Source of the DNA: Hormiphora californensis
Taxonomy: Eukaryota > Ctenophora > Tentaculata > Cydippida > Pleurobrachiidae
NCBI GenBank assembly: GCA_020137815.1
Contig: CM035358.1
Span: 4,856,488 to 4,920,487, forward strand
DNA: 64,000 nt
Direction of reading: 5' to 3'
The position numbers and the translations under genes are program-made. A model generated the notes under the pieces. The model searched no databases, was not told the origin of the DNA, and saw nothing but the letters and a program-made list of their open reading frames with translations. The first letter of the stretch is position 1, and each line of letters starts with the position of its first letter. Below, in pieces: positions 1 through 13,205 of the stretch.

Positions 1-900
1 GAGAGAGAGCTAGAGAGAGAGAGTCGAGAGACGGAAGGGGAAGACGATTTGCTGAACGCGATTATTATAGGACGCATGTTAGACATTATTTATGGAAAGT
101 AATGTGATAATTAGGAAGAACCAGAGAGTGGAGGAGATCAGATAGACAGAGAAAGAGAGAGCTAAAAAGAAGAGGGAGAGTTAGTTAGAGTTAGTAGATA
201 CAAACTTAAATGAACGGATAACTACACAGATAAACATGAACAGAGACAGACATAGTTAGATCTAACTAATTATCGATAATATAAAGAGGAATTGAATTTC
301 ACTGATACGTCGCGGTCGATTAAGTCGGAATAAATTAATAAAGACAACTGTTTCAAACAGAATTGTTTGTTTGGACATGGTCATAATCCATGATTCACGT
401 TTTTGAAAAACGACATACCATCCACTAATTTAGAAAACCAAGCCACCTTAAAGAATTTCAAGGACATGAATTTGATGACGTTTTTATGACATGAAAACAT
501 GAATTTGATACAAAATTATGTCGAAGGTGAAGAAACGTAGAAATGTAACAACGTTAGTTCATAATGGTGATGATGAAAGTAAAATTAAAGTAAACTGTGA
601 GCTGGAAGTGAAGCTATAATCTTAAATCATCTTAGAAAATATCGTTACATCATTCATAACTTATACTAATTATAGATTCAAGGACTCCTATTCGTATCAG
701 AAATATTAAACATTATGCTACATGGACTGAAATTAACGACTCATTAACACCGAAATAGGAAATGTAAGGCAAAAACAAATGGAATAGATAGAGAAAGATA
801 GATCAGATAGAAAATTATAGATCAGAGAGACAATGATAAACAATATGATAGATAGGGAAAACAGGAAATGTTAATATGAATCGCATAATTTAGTCAGTGT
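1..900. other. AT-rich gene-free stretch
   Basis: No ORF or splice-bounded exon could be recognised. The first 50 bases and 120-180 are GA-rich. The rest is AT-rich with no repeat that I could see recurring elsewhere. Confidence 0.5.
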
Positions 901-1560
901 GACGCGGGTTTTTATTTGGGTGGGGTTTTGGGAGACACGGGGGGGGGTTTTTAAGGACAGAGTTTGAGGAAAGGGAAGAGAAAAAAACGCCAAAAACAAA
1001 AACCCAAAAGCAAAACCCCGATGACCTCCCGGCCATTTCTCTTTCTATCATGCAACAACAAGTTAGTGGCAAGCGACGACAACAATATCTCCGATAATTG
1101 ATACAACAAAGCTAACTTTAAGAACCCCCCGAGAGAAAGGGGGAAAAAGAAAAAAATAAAAGAACCCCCCCCCCCCCCTTTTTCTCTCCTCTCCACTTCT
1201 TCTTTCTCTCTCTCTCTCTCTTCTTCTCTCTCTTTCTCTCTCTCTCTCTCCTCTCTCTCAAAAATTAGTTGGGAAAAGGTTTTTGCCTTTTTTGGGGTGT
1301 TGTATCCTACAAATTGGGACACTGTACTAATTGACACAGTCAGGGGGCCGCATGCGCCCCTCCGGGTAGTCTGAAACCCAAACAAAACCCCAATATAAAA
1401 AGTTTTGGGAAAAGGCAGCTAAAGTTTGCAGATACACGGAAGTGGGTCTATAGGATCAGCTAATTGTCTTTTCCCGGGGTTGTAAATTTATAATCGAATT
1501 TCAGGGGGGCCCAAATTTTAACTGAACTTGACAGGTACGAAAAAGAAAAACAAATATGAC
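901..1560. other. partly homopolymer-distorted low-complexity stretch
   Basis: Runs of C, G and A (for example around 940-960 and 1165-1180) are mixed with a CT-rich tract at 1181-1258. The texture, with stretched homopolymers beside normal sequence, suggests low consensus quality. ORFs here are low-complexity artefacts. Confidence 0.5.
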
Positions 1561-1790
1561 GTATAAAAAATTTTGTGCAAATAAGGGGGGTGCTACGGAA
1601 CTGTCTATACCGGCTCAGCTTCAGTGTTTAGAAGTAGGTAGTGGTAGAGTGTGTACTGTGCCGTCTAATATACTCTAGTAAATTGAGGTGTAAGTCATAA
1701 CTAAGTTAACTTCTTAAGTAGTAGTTGCAGCATGCAGTAGCGTCGCTATAATATACTTTCGAGCACTTTTTTCAGCTGGGTACCTTCTCT
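1561..1790. other. gene-free stretch
   Basis: Normal-looking unique sequence with nothing recognisable, sitting between two distorted blocks. Confidence 0.4.
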
Positions 1791-2980
1791 TCCGGGGAAA
1801 AACTATTTCAACACTTTTCTCTCCCCTTCTCTCTTCAAATTCCTCCCCCGGGCCCTCCCCTCCATTTTTCCCGCTTGTGTGGGTTTTTGGGGGTGGGAAA
1901 TTTAATTTAAAATTTAAAAAATATTTGTGTGGTTTAAAATTTAAAAAAATTTTGGCCCGGGGTTGTGGGGAATAATAGGATAAAAAAAAAACCCCAATGA
2001 AAAAACTTTACGTAGGAGAGGAATAGTAAAATTTTGGGGGAAAATTTTTAATTTAATTAAGGAAAAGGAGAGGGGGGGGTGGAAAAAACGCCGGGGGTTT
2101 CCAAAAAATAAAAAGGCAAAAACTCTTTTTCCCCCTTCCGGCCCTTTTCCCCCTTTCCCCCCCCAAAAAAAAAAAAATTTTTTTTTTTTTTTTTTTTCCC
2201 CCCCTTTTTTTTCCCCCTTCCCCTCCCTTTTTTTTTCCCCCTCTTTCTTATTTCCCCTTCCCCTTCTCTTTTTCCCCCCTCTCCCCTTTTCCCCTTCCTC
2301 TTTCCCTTTTTTCCCCCCCAAAAAAAACCCCCCCCCCCCCTTATCCCCCCTTTACTCTTCCCCCCCCCCCTTTCCTCTTTTTTCGGCATCCCCCCCCAAA
2401 AAAAACTTTACAAAACAGCCCCGCCGTCTTTTCCCGGGGGACCCCCCCCCCTTTCCCTTCTTTCCAATGTGTTAAAATTGGCGGGTTTTTTTCAAATTTG
2501 GGGGGGCCCCTTTTGGGTTAAAAAATTTTGGGGGGGGGGGGGGGGAAAAAAAAAAAGGGAAAAAGGGTGAAAAGGGGGGGGGGGGGGGGGGGGGGGGTTT
2601 AAAATAAAAACTTTAAAAAGGGGGGGAAAACCCCTTTTTACTCCCTTCTCCCCTTTTTGGGGTTTTTGGCCCAAATTTCCACTCCTTCTTCAAAAAATCG
2701 TTTCCCTTTTTTTTCTATCACCTCTGGTTTTCCTTCTTGGGAAAAACCCCGTTTCGGGTTTTTAAATTTTCTTCGGGACTCTTCCCCTTTACTTCGGGGA
2801 CGTTTCCTCCCGACCCTTCGTCTTTTGCTCCCGTTGCAGGGCTTTTTCATTTTCCCCCAAAAAGGGGGAGGAAAACGTACCACAACAGCCCGCCCACTAT
2901 ATCCCGCCCTGTCACTCGCTTCACACCCCCGCCATTTCAGTATCAAATGGTCATATTTTTGACAAAGAGACGATACCCCA
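1791..2980. other. homopolymer-distorted block, probable consensus artefact
   Basis: Almost the whole block is homopolymer runs of 3 to 20 bases. From about 2638 a normal sequence shows through. Segments around 2638-2760 (CTCCCTTCTCC, CAAATTTCCACT, TATCACCTCTGGTTT) appear in the same order at about 3357-3475. A later segment (CTTGCTCCCGT-like, 2826-2850) resembles 3612-3630. The block therefore looks like a corrupted second copy of the neighbouring locus, not biology. The lysine/glycine/proline-rich ORFs in it should not be annotated. Confidence 0.75.
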
Positions 2981-3227
2981 TCATGTAACCAGTATAATAA
3001 TGGAAGAGACAGTTATACAAGAGACAGCACAGACCAGATACTGATAGTCGCAGGTACCCATGCCGCGTGTGTAACAGATGTGCGTGTTCGAATTGCAATG
3101 TAATAACGTTGATGACGGTAAAAGTTCAATTTCAAATTAATAGGAGAGTTGGAGCACACGGCGTGTGTCATGAGGATTCAGATAATAAGGAAGAGAGAGG
3201 GAGGGAGAGAGAGAGAGGGAGGGAGAG

Positions 3228-3230
<3 letters not shown>

Positions 3231-3282
<52 letters not shown>
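3231..3282. repeat. (GA)n microsatellite
   Basis: Nearly pure GA dinucleotide array of about 25 units, preceded by an impure GAGGGAGA tract from 3190. Confidence 0.95.
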
Positions 3283-3288
<6 letters not shown>

Positions 3289-4257
3289 TCTCACTCGAGT
3301 GAATGAGAGACTGATAGATAGAGTGAGAGAGACTGAGGGAGACTCCACATTGTCTCACTCCCTTCTCCACAACATGGTTTGGGAATGATAGTGGGCTCAA
3401 ATTTCCACTGCCATTACTTCGGAACGAATAACGATGGTTCCTAAAATTTTGTCCGAGTATCACCTCTGGTTTCCAATTGACTGAAAGAAAACGATCGCGT
3501 TTCAAGGATTTTTATGGAATTTATCTATAACGGGAACAAGTCCTATGCATTTTGACGTATCGGGATCGACGAATTTCATCAATCCCAGACCCAGTTCGTC
3601 AAAAATGCATACTTGCTCCCGTCATAGCAGTAGTTGTCTTCCCTGTGTTCAATCCCTTTCAATTTTCATGATGAAAGGGATGGGGCGAAGACAACCTTTC
3701 TCTCGAAGCTAGGGTTGAAATGACATAGATCGATTGATTGTAGATAAGAAATAGAGATATATGATTGATCTAGTGAGTGATTGAGATAGATTGACCTCTC
3801 CCTCTGAATAGTGACTGATATCCTCACTAAGTGAAAGTGCAGCACCAATTGAGGCTAGACGATAGTGGTGTGTCCATTAGAAGTTTACCAGCTGATAAAT
3901 TATTAGATAGAGATGGAGAGGGAGAGTGAGAGAGAGAGAGAAAGCGAGAGACAGATTGTGAGAGGGAGGGAGGTTAGAAAGATTTAGCACAGAGTGGGTC
4001 AATAGACTGAAGATTGAAGGGAGAGAGAGGGCTTATTTTGAGAAGATTGGAAAGATTTAGTACAGAGTGGGTCAATATACTGAAGAGAGAGGGAGTATGT
4101 TGAGGAGAACGATTTGAGAGAATGGTATCACTGTCAGCTTGTTCAACAGTTGCTAATGGATGGTAGTGATGCTGTAGACGGAGAGGGAGAGAGGGAGAGG
4201 CGATAGTAGGAGAGGGGACAGTAGGACAGAGGGAGAGAGAAGGAGAGAGAAGCTTCT
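3283..4257. other. gene-free stretch with impure GA tracts
   Basis: Contains impure GA-rich tracts (3905-3970, 4175-4250) and a near-repeat of an ATTTAGCACAGAGTGGGTCA-type segment at about 3984 and 4050. No exon recognised. Confidence 0.5.
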
Positions 4258-4327
4258 CTTAGAGGCCTCTCCTACTCTTCCTCTCTCCTTCTAGAAGGAG
4301 AGAGGAAGAGTAGGAGAGGCCTCTAAG
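4258..4327. repeat. 70-bp perfect palindrome without spacer
   Basis: Two 35-base arms meet at 4292/4293 with no spacer and no mismatch. A third, partial copy of the right-arm sequence (GGAAGAGTAGGAGAGG) follows at about 4332-4347. It would form a full hairpin or cruciform. Confidence 0.9.
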
Positions 4328-4885
4328 TCTCTAGGAAGAGTAGGAGAGGGGGCTGGGAGAGCTAGTAGGAGACAGATCGTTCAATGGCGCTGGCAAGTTG
4401 CTCTAAAAGTAAAACATTCAATTTCGCATCAATTCTGACGAAGTCGGTGAGAATATCTGCTGCATATATTGGGAGGGAAACTACTGAAACTGCACTCTCT
4501 TTGCCCAAGTAATAAATGATATATTAACGGTGAATAATTACTAGTTGGTCATACGTGGCCTCTCATATACAACAGACATGGAGTCTCTCACTTGCCCTCT
4601 GCTGCACTACTAAATATCGGTCTCACGCTCGCACTTTCAATAACGTATCTAAAGTAACATCGTGGTAGCAAGTGACAACCTATTATGTATTATCCTAACT
4701 GATAAGTAGCCTATGAGATTATTGATCAACCAATAATACTACAGCTGTATACCAAAAACTCAACTATACTGTCGGATAAGCGTTATGACAATGCACTAGG
4801 CGAAGACAAAAGATCCAGCGAATCGAGGGAGGGTGGGAGAGTTGGACTAGTGATGAACACGTCCTTTCCCTGCCCCTCTCGGGCC

Positions 4886-7095
<2,210 letters not shown>

Positions 7096-7155
7096 CTCTC
7101 TCCCTCTCTGTCTCTCTCTTTCTTCCTCTCTGTCTCTCTCCCTTTCTCTCTCTCC

Positions 7156-7195
<40 letters not shown>

Positions 7196-7197
7196 CT

Positions 7198-7228
<31 letters not shown>

Positions 7229-7402
7229 CTCTCTCCCTCTCTTCTCTTCTCTCTCTACTCTATCTCTCTCCTCTCTCTCTTTCCTCTCTCTCTCTACTTC
7301 TTTCTCTGTTTCTCTCTTTACTCTCTCCTCCCTTTCTATCTCTCTCTCTCTCTCTCTCTCTCTTCGCTAACCTCCTCTCTCCTCTCTCTCCTCCTATCTC
7401 CT

Positions 7403-7438
<36 letters not shown>
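7096..7438. repeat. long impure CT-rich tract
   Basis: About 340 bases of nearly pure pyrimidine, made of CT repeats with TTT, CCT and TAT interruptions. It is open in several frames only because of its composition. Confidence 0.9.
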
Positions 7439-7442
<4 letters not shown>

Positions 7443-9714
7443 GGGGGTAACTGGGGTGTGGTGATCAGATCGTGGTTTTCTATCAGGTCCAGCGGCTTAT
7501 TGAAACACAAAAACTAATAAACATGGGTTTATATCTCTGACCTAGGAATACCTTGGCTACAGTGTGTCCTCGAGGACGCCTGTGTTGTTTCAGGTGTTGA
7601 TAATTCCAAGGAGGACTTGTTGGGAGGAAAACACAAGATCGTGACGAGTGGCGGCGACGAGCGAAATATCCCGACGCGGAGACCCCACCAAGTAGGTAAG
7701 CAAGTTATGTCTCGGACTCCGAGTTTAATTTTAGAAAGTTGGATGTCTGAAAATTCCTAGCGGCAGGAACATACTCTTTCCAACTATCTGCACCACTACA
7801 CCTATCCCTACCAACCTATCTACCCACATTTTATTTAGTGTGGTGAAAATACGGGTTGACGCTCGCGTTATGACGTCGTTTTACTATTTTGCCATCCCAC
7901 TAACTAAAACTCAGCGGGTTGAAAAGAAGGGATAATCAATTTAAAACTATTGTAACTACGACACATGCCACAGTCAGACCACTGAATGTACCGTCCAGAC
8001 GACGACACCCACTCGACCAGGCTATATTGCAAACTGGGTGCTTACAGCAGAAACACAGCCCAGCACTGAAGCAGCGCTGTTATATGGCTGCAAACAAGCG
8101 CATGCAGGAAGAGTCTTGTAAAAATGGGAGGGGTGAGAAAATTGAGAAAATGCATTGAAATTGATGAGCTGTCTCTAGCTCTCTGGAGAATATATTGAGC
8201 CTGCTGTCATAGAACTTGGGGTGATGTAGGAGGAAATGGAATGTCAGATGAGAGTGGATGTGAGAGAGAACAAGGGAGGGAATTCTTCAAAATTAATACT
8301 TTTTTTTCTTCTGTTCGACCCTTCCTTCTCTCTGTGACTGACTCTCCCTGTCTCTCTTATTGTCTCTCTTTCTCTCCCGGCTCCCCTGTCTCATCTACTC
8401 CATCATGACATGGCTGTCAGGCTATTGCGGTTTACACGGGGTCCCGGTCTATCATGACATATGTTGTTGAAATGAGGCATCGGCCCATTTCTAAGTGGCG
8501 GAATACAATTTCGTGTACTCCAGAGTTCCGGGTGTATTTCTTGTACTTGGAGTGCTGAAACGATATACTCCGCGCGCGCTTAAAGTCTGCGCGTCACACA
8601 ATCAACGCCCTTGACAACAAAACAGACGCATGGTTTCAGTGCTCCAGTTTGACATCCAAATTGACCGACCGGTGAAATGGAACCGACAAGTCATTCCGTG
8701 ACAAATCTTTTTTTGGTTGTGAGACGGAAGTGGGACTTCTGAGGTCTACCCTGCGCGGCTCACTGCGCGGTATATTTCTATCATACAAACTGCTGCAGTC
8801 TTGTGCTTTTCATGGCGCTCTGAATCACAACATTGAGTCTACGTAGACCTGCCGCACTTAATTTAGTACCATCTAGCTCTTTCCTTTCTTTAATATCTTT
8901 CTCTCTCTCACATGTCTTTCCGTGATCTCTGATATAACTGGAGCGCACATGTGACGTCACACGGCTACAGTGGGTGTGTGTGGTTTCACTGTCAAATGTC
9001 ATACACAACGCCCGCATGAGCTATTGTTATGAGATAGATACTCAATTAATAGTTGTGTATCTCTCAATAATATCTAAGTGAATGGAGAACAATTGGGTCG
9101 ATTTTATTTGGCGATTAAGAGTCTGGGACCGAATTATAAAATAAGAAATAATGTGTTTAGACATCGGTGGCGTGGGTTGGTAGTGGAACTTCCCATACCC
9201 GGCGTTTGTTATTTTACTCTTAATGCACTTGCCACTGATCACATACATCATGAAGAGGTAGCTGATGATCAGTGTAGAAAAACAAACACCAGAGTTGTTT
9301 TTGTGGATGATGCCAACTTTTAGAGAGAGGAAATCGAGAGAAAGACAGCTGTTGAAAGACAGACAACATTGTGTAAGCCCTTTTTCTTGTTTCCTCCCTC
9401 TCTTTAATTCTTGTCAAATAATGCGTCATCTCTGATTCTCTGATTTAAACCACATTCCTTTTTTCAATTTTACCTCTGGAACCGTTCGAGGCAAAAAATA
9501 AATCAAATCAGGACTGAATTCGGGCTCCCAAAATACCTCGTACATTTACACACAAACTTTTATGTGGCTAGAATATGACAGTCAAACCCAACCTAGTACA
9601 ATTCACAGGACGAACCAACAAACAGACAAACAAACGAACAGACCAATTCACAAGTACATTTCCCAGGGCCCTGGGTTCTTGTCCGGACACGTGTCGCTTA
9701 ATAACGGCCCATCC

Positions 9715-9717
<3 letters not shown>
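7439..9717. other. gene-free stretch, no gene recognised
   Basis: Contains a GC-richer patch around 8540-8620, a TGACGTCA site at 8952-8959 and several ORFs of 60-81 codons without recognisable motifs (for example 9078-9323 plus). A spliced gene could be hidden here, but I could not support one. Confidence 0.4.
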
Positions 9718-9777
<60 letters not shown>

Positions 9778-9803
9778 ACTCTCTCTCTCTCTCTCTCTCT
9801 CCC
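9718..9803. repeat. (CT)n microsatellite
   Basis: CT array with a few TTT and CACT interruptions. Confidence 0.95.
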
Positions 9804-10775
9804 TCCCGCTATATCAATTCAACTGACTCTCTCGTACAACATCTGAAGGGTGCGGACTATTTGTATCATTTCCTGTCACGTGTTCTAAATGCTGGCCTCT
9901 CATTGGCGGACATGACAGTCATGTGACATAATAAAGATATCCAGTTGGTCAGGAAGTCCAGTGGAACTTCCTTGCAGAGAGAAAGATAGGGAGATAGATA
10001 GAGAGATAGCAATAAAATACACACAGGGTACATGTGCAGTATCTGGCATTGAGTGGAGAGACGACTATTGCACTGGATAGTTAGTGCATTCATAATTACA
10101 CTCGTACATACACATTTTCTTTTCTCCGTCCTTTCCTCCTAAATATCCCTTTCTCTTTCCCAGTTCTCCTTTCCCCTTCTAATTCTCTCCCTTTTCTAAT
10201 TCTCTTCTCCGCCTGTCAATACTTTCAGTAACCTGGTACATCAATAAGCTTATAGTGACACATTCCAGTTAAACAACTCAAGTGTCGACCGCACTCGTCC
10301 ACAAGAGACCTGGAATTTCCAGTGGAAATGTTCTCAAGAAGCCGGCCGAATCAAAAAGGTATGTAAAAAAGATACCGGGTGAGTTTTGTGGCCTAATTTA
10401 TTTTAGTAGGTATCCGCCCTATCCGGTTAGTTGGTTTCCCGTCTAAATCGGTAGAAAAACTATACCGACTTCTTCCTTTGCCATCAAGTTTTAAAATTGA
10501 AACGGGTATAACATAGTTTGGATTCTGGGTAGGCCGACAGATCTATCTATTTGATCTCTAAATCTCTCCAACTATGTTTCTTTCTCTCCCAGTTCTAGAC
10601 TCTCGAATTCCCTAAATATCTATCATGACAAGATTCAACGCCCAAGTACATTCAGTGTGTGAATGTGTGGGGTGAGCAGCAATATGATCATTCCGATCTT
10701 GTTGGACCTGCAGTAAACAATAGCCTCACTTTTCACTCTCCCCTCACACCTACACGCCATAAATATGTTCCCAGT
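9804..10775. other. gene-free stretch
   Basis: Unique sequence; no exon, repeat family or regulatory cluster recognised. Confidence 0.4.
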
Positions 10776-11043
10776 TCTCTCTCTTTCTCTCTCACTCTCC
10801 CTCTTTTCTCACCCTCTCTCTCTCTCGTCTCCTCTCTCTCGCTTCTCTCCCTCTCCTCTCTCTCTCTCTCATCCTCTCTCTCTTCTCTACTCTCTCTCTC
10901 TTCATCTCTCTCTGTGACTCTCTCTCATCCTCTCTCTCTCACCCTCTCTCTCTTGAGGGGGAGGCCCCAAGGGCACAGCTGCACTGGTTTACAGAGCATT
11001 GACTGTACAAGGACTGATTACAGGCAGTGGTAATGGGTGGAGA

Positions 11044-11111
<68 letters not shown>

Positions 11112-11145
11112 GAGAGAGAGAGAGAGGGAGAGAGAGAGAGAGTAG

Positions 11146-11212
<67 letters not shown>
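10776..11212. repeat. CT-rich tract followed by long GA array
   Basis: An impure CT tract (10776-10954) is followed 85 bases later by a GA array (11041-11212). The two are complementary in sense, so they can pair as a large imperfect hairpin. Another (GA)n lies at 11338-11364. Confidence 0.9.
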
Positions 11213-11216
<4 letters not shown>

Positions 11217-11503
11217 GCTGGCTGGAAAATTTAATGGTGGACAAAACAGCAATGAAAATAAATAAATATTAAACATACTGAGTCCTGCCCCGTGCGAAGA
11301 GATCGATACTCGTAAAGATAGACATTAAAAACAGGACAGAGAGAGAGAGAGAGAGAGAGAGAGAAAGTATTGCAGTTGTACACGCTGTGGAGCTGTATGA
11401 AAGCCGAGAGAGCAATAAAAGTTCCGATGCAATTCTCTCTGATGTGTACACCGCCGAGTGCAAGAAAAGCTATGAAGTTTCTCTCTGCAGATGTCTCACC
11501 CAG

Positions 11504-11509
<6 letters not shown>

Positions 11510-11553
<44 letters not shown>
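11510..11553. repeat. (CT)n microsatellite
   Basis: Pure CT array of about 21 units, preceded at 11338-11364 by a short GA array of opposite sense. Confidence 0.95.
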
Positions 11554-11556
<3 letters not shown>

Positions 11557-12121
11557 ATCCCTCTTTCTCTCTCTGTCTCACCCTCTATTTCTCCAAGCTC
11601 TCTCCCTCTCTTGAAATCAAGTCTCCTACTCTCCTAGGGTTTCAGGTTAATATGTCATGCTTAATCTATTGCTGTCAGAGATTGCTTGCCGGAAGAGCCG
11701 GGGAGATGTGGAGAAGGGGAGAGCGATATAATAGAGATGGAGATTAGCTATATTTAGCCATAATACTTCTTTTGTATGTCGTTAAGTGATTGTGGCACAG
11801 TGTACACGCACAACTTGGGGGAGAGATCGGAGAGAGAGAGACAGTGTAGTAGAAACTAGAAATGTTTGTGCACAGAAAGATGCTGCTAGCAACAGCTGCT
11901 GCAAGGAGAAATGTGTGTAAAAGTTCCAAATCTGGCAAATCTTTCCATTGTTTTATTTCAGGAAACTTTCCTGAAATGATTCAACTTGGAAAGACACATC
12001 TCTCGATATGATCTAACATACAGACTGACACACGCACATATTCATATGGAGAGAGAAGCCCGTGTGTGCAGTGACCACATGATTTAACGATAGACCACCA
12101 ATCGATGATATACCACAGGAT
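11554..12121. other. gene-free stretch
   Basis: Unique sequence; no supported feature. Confidence 0.4.
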
Positions 12122-12132
12122 GAAGAGAGGAG

Positions 12133-12208
<76 letters not shown>
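12122..12208. repeat. (GA)n microsatellite
   Basis: GA array of about 40 units, impure at its left end. Confidence 0.95.
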
Positions 12209-12211
<3 letters not shown>

Positions 12212-13205
12212 GAAGATAGTTAGGGAGAGATGGAATATGGATGGTAAGGAGAAATGGATGGTTAAATGAAAGATATGAAGATGAGGCCGAGGAGAGATAG
12301 AGTCTAGAGATAGTTGGAGCTGGAGATATCAATGTTATACAGATGTGAGTGAGAGAGACAACGAAAGATAGGGGATGAATGCTTGTTAAACCAGTAAGCA
12401 TGTTGACAGATACTTAACAGTATCTTCTCTCTTCCATCTCAACTCATTTCTATCTCGTTTCTTCAAACTATCAGACACTTCACAGGGGGAAAACAATGAA
12501 AAGACGTCGAAATTTTTGGGTTTGATAAATGTTTATGCTTTTTTTGTTTCACATTTCATACAATGTTGAGTAATATACTTGCAAGAGAGGGAGAGAGAAA
12601 TGATCTCTCTCCCTCTCTTAACAATACAATTCGTAAACGCACAACATACAATGTTCCCCTTTCCTACAACACACAGATACACGCATTGTACACGCACACT
12701 TAGAACACGAGATTGAACCAAAATAAAGAGTTAATGATTTGGCAAGCTGGCTTAATAAATGTAATATTAGTTATTTATATAATATATATACAGACCAAAA
12801 TAATAAAAAGATATTCCATATATAATACACACACGCAAATACACAGATTAAATGTAACGATCCAACTTAGTATAATAATGATCCAAGTTAGTACAGTAAT
12901 AACCAAGGTGCTCGGACAGAAAATATAACTGGGATGACAAAAAATAGGGGGACATAATTATAATAATTTGGGGGAAATAAGGGCGTGCATAATAACTGGC
13001 ACAATAATAATACAATTCTACAATGTCTCTGTATTTATTTTTCTCAGGGGCTTTCACCCCTAAGAACATAGTTAATTTTATCCTAAAGTTTTTTCATTTT
13101 TTTCTCCATTTCCTTGACGATGATGATGTACAGGGGGAGCGAGCGAGCGAATAGAGCGATCACGTTCAAGGGCCGTATTTATATAACTGGTTGTTCCAAC
13201 AAAAT
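12209..13205. other. 3' flank of the small LIR-motif gene; gene-free
   Basis: AT-rich sequence with no exon recognised. On the minus strand an AATAAA hexamer lies at 13039-13034, about 170 bases past the stop codon of the gene at 13206-15869. It is a plausible polyadenylation signal. Confidence 0.4.

Noticed and set aside
1941-2389. Lys/Gly-rich ORFs in the distorted block
   Set aside because: Produced by homopolymer runs in a segment that appears to be consensus error.
9078-9323. 81-codon plus-strand ORF as a small gene
   Set aside because: Begins at an ATG but has no recognised motif or splice context; length is within chance for AT-balanced sequence. Left unannotated.
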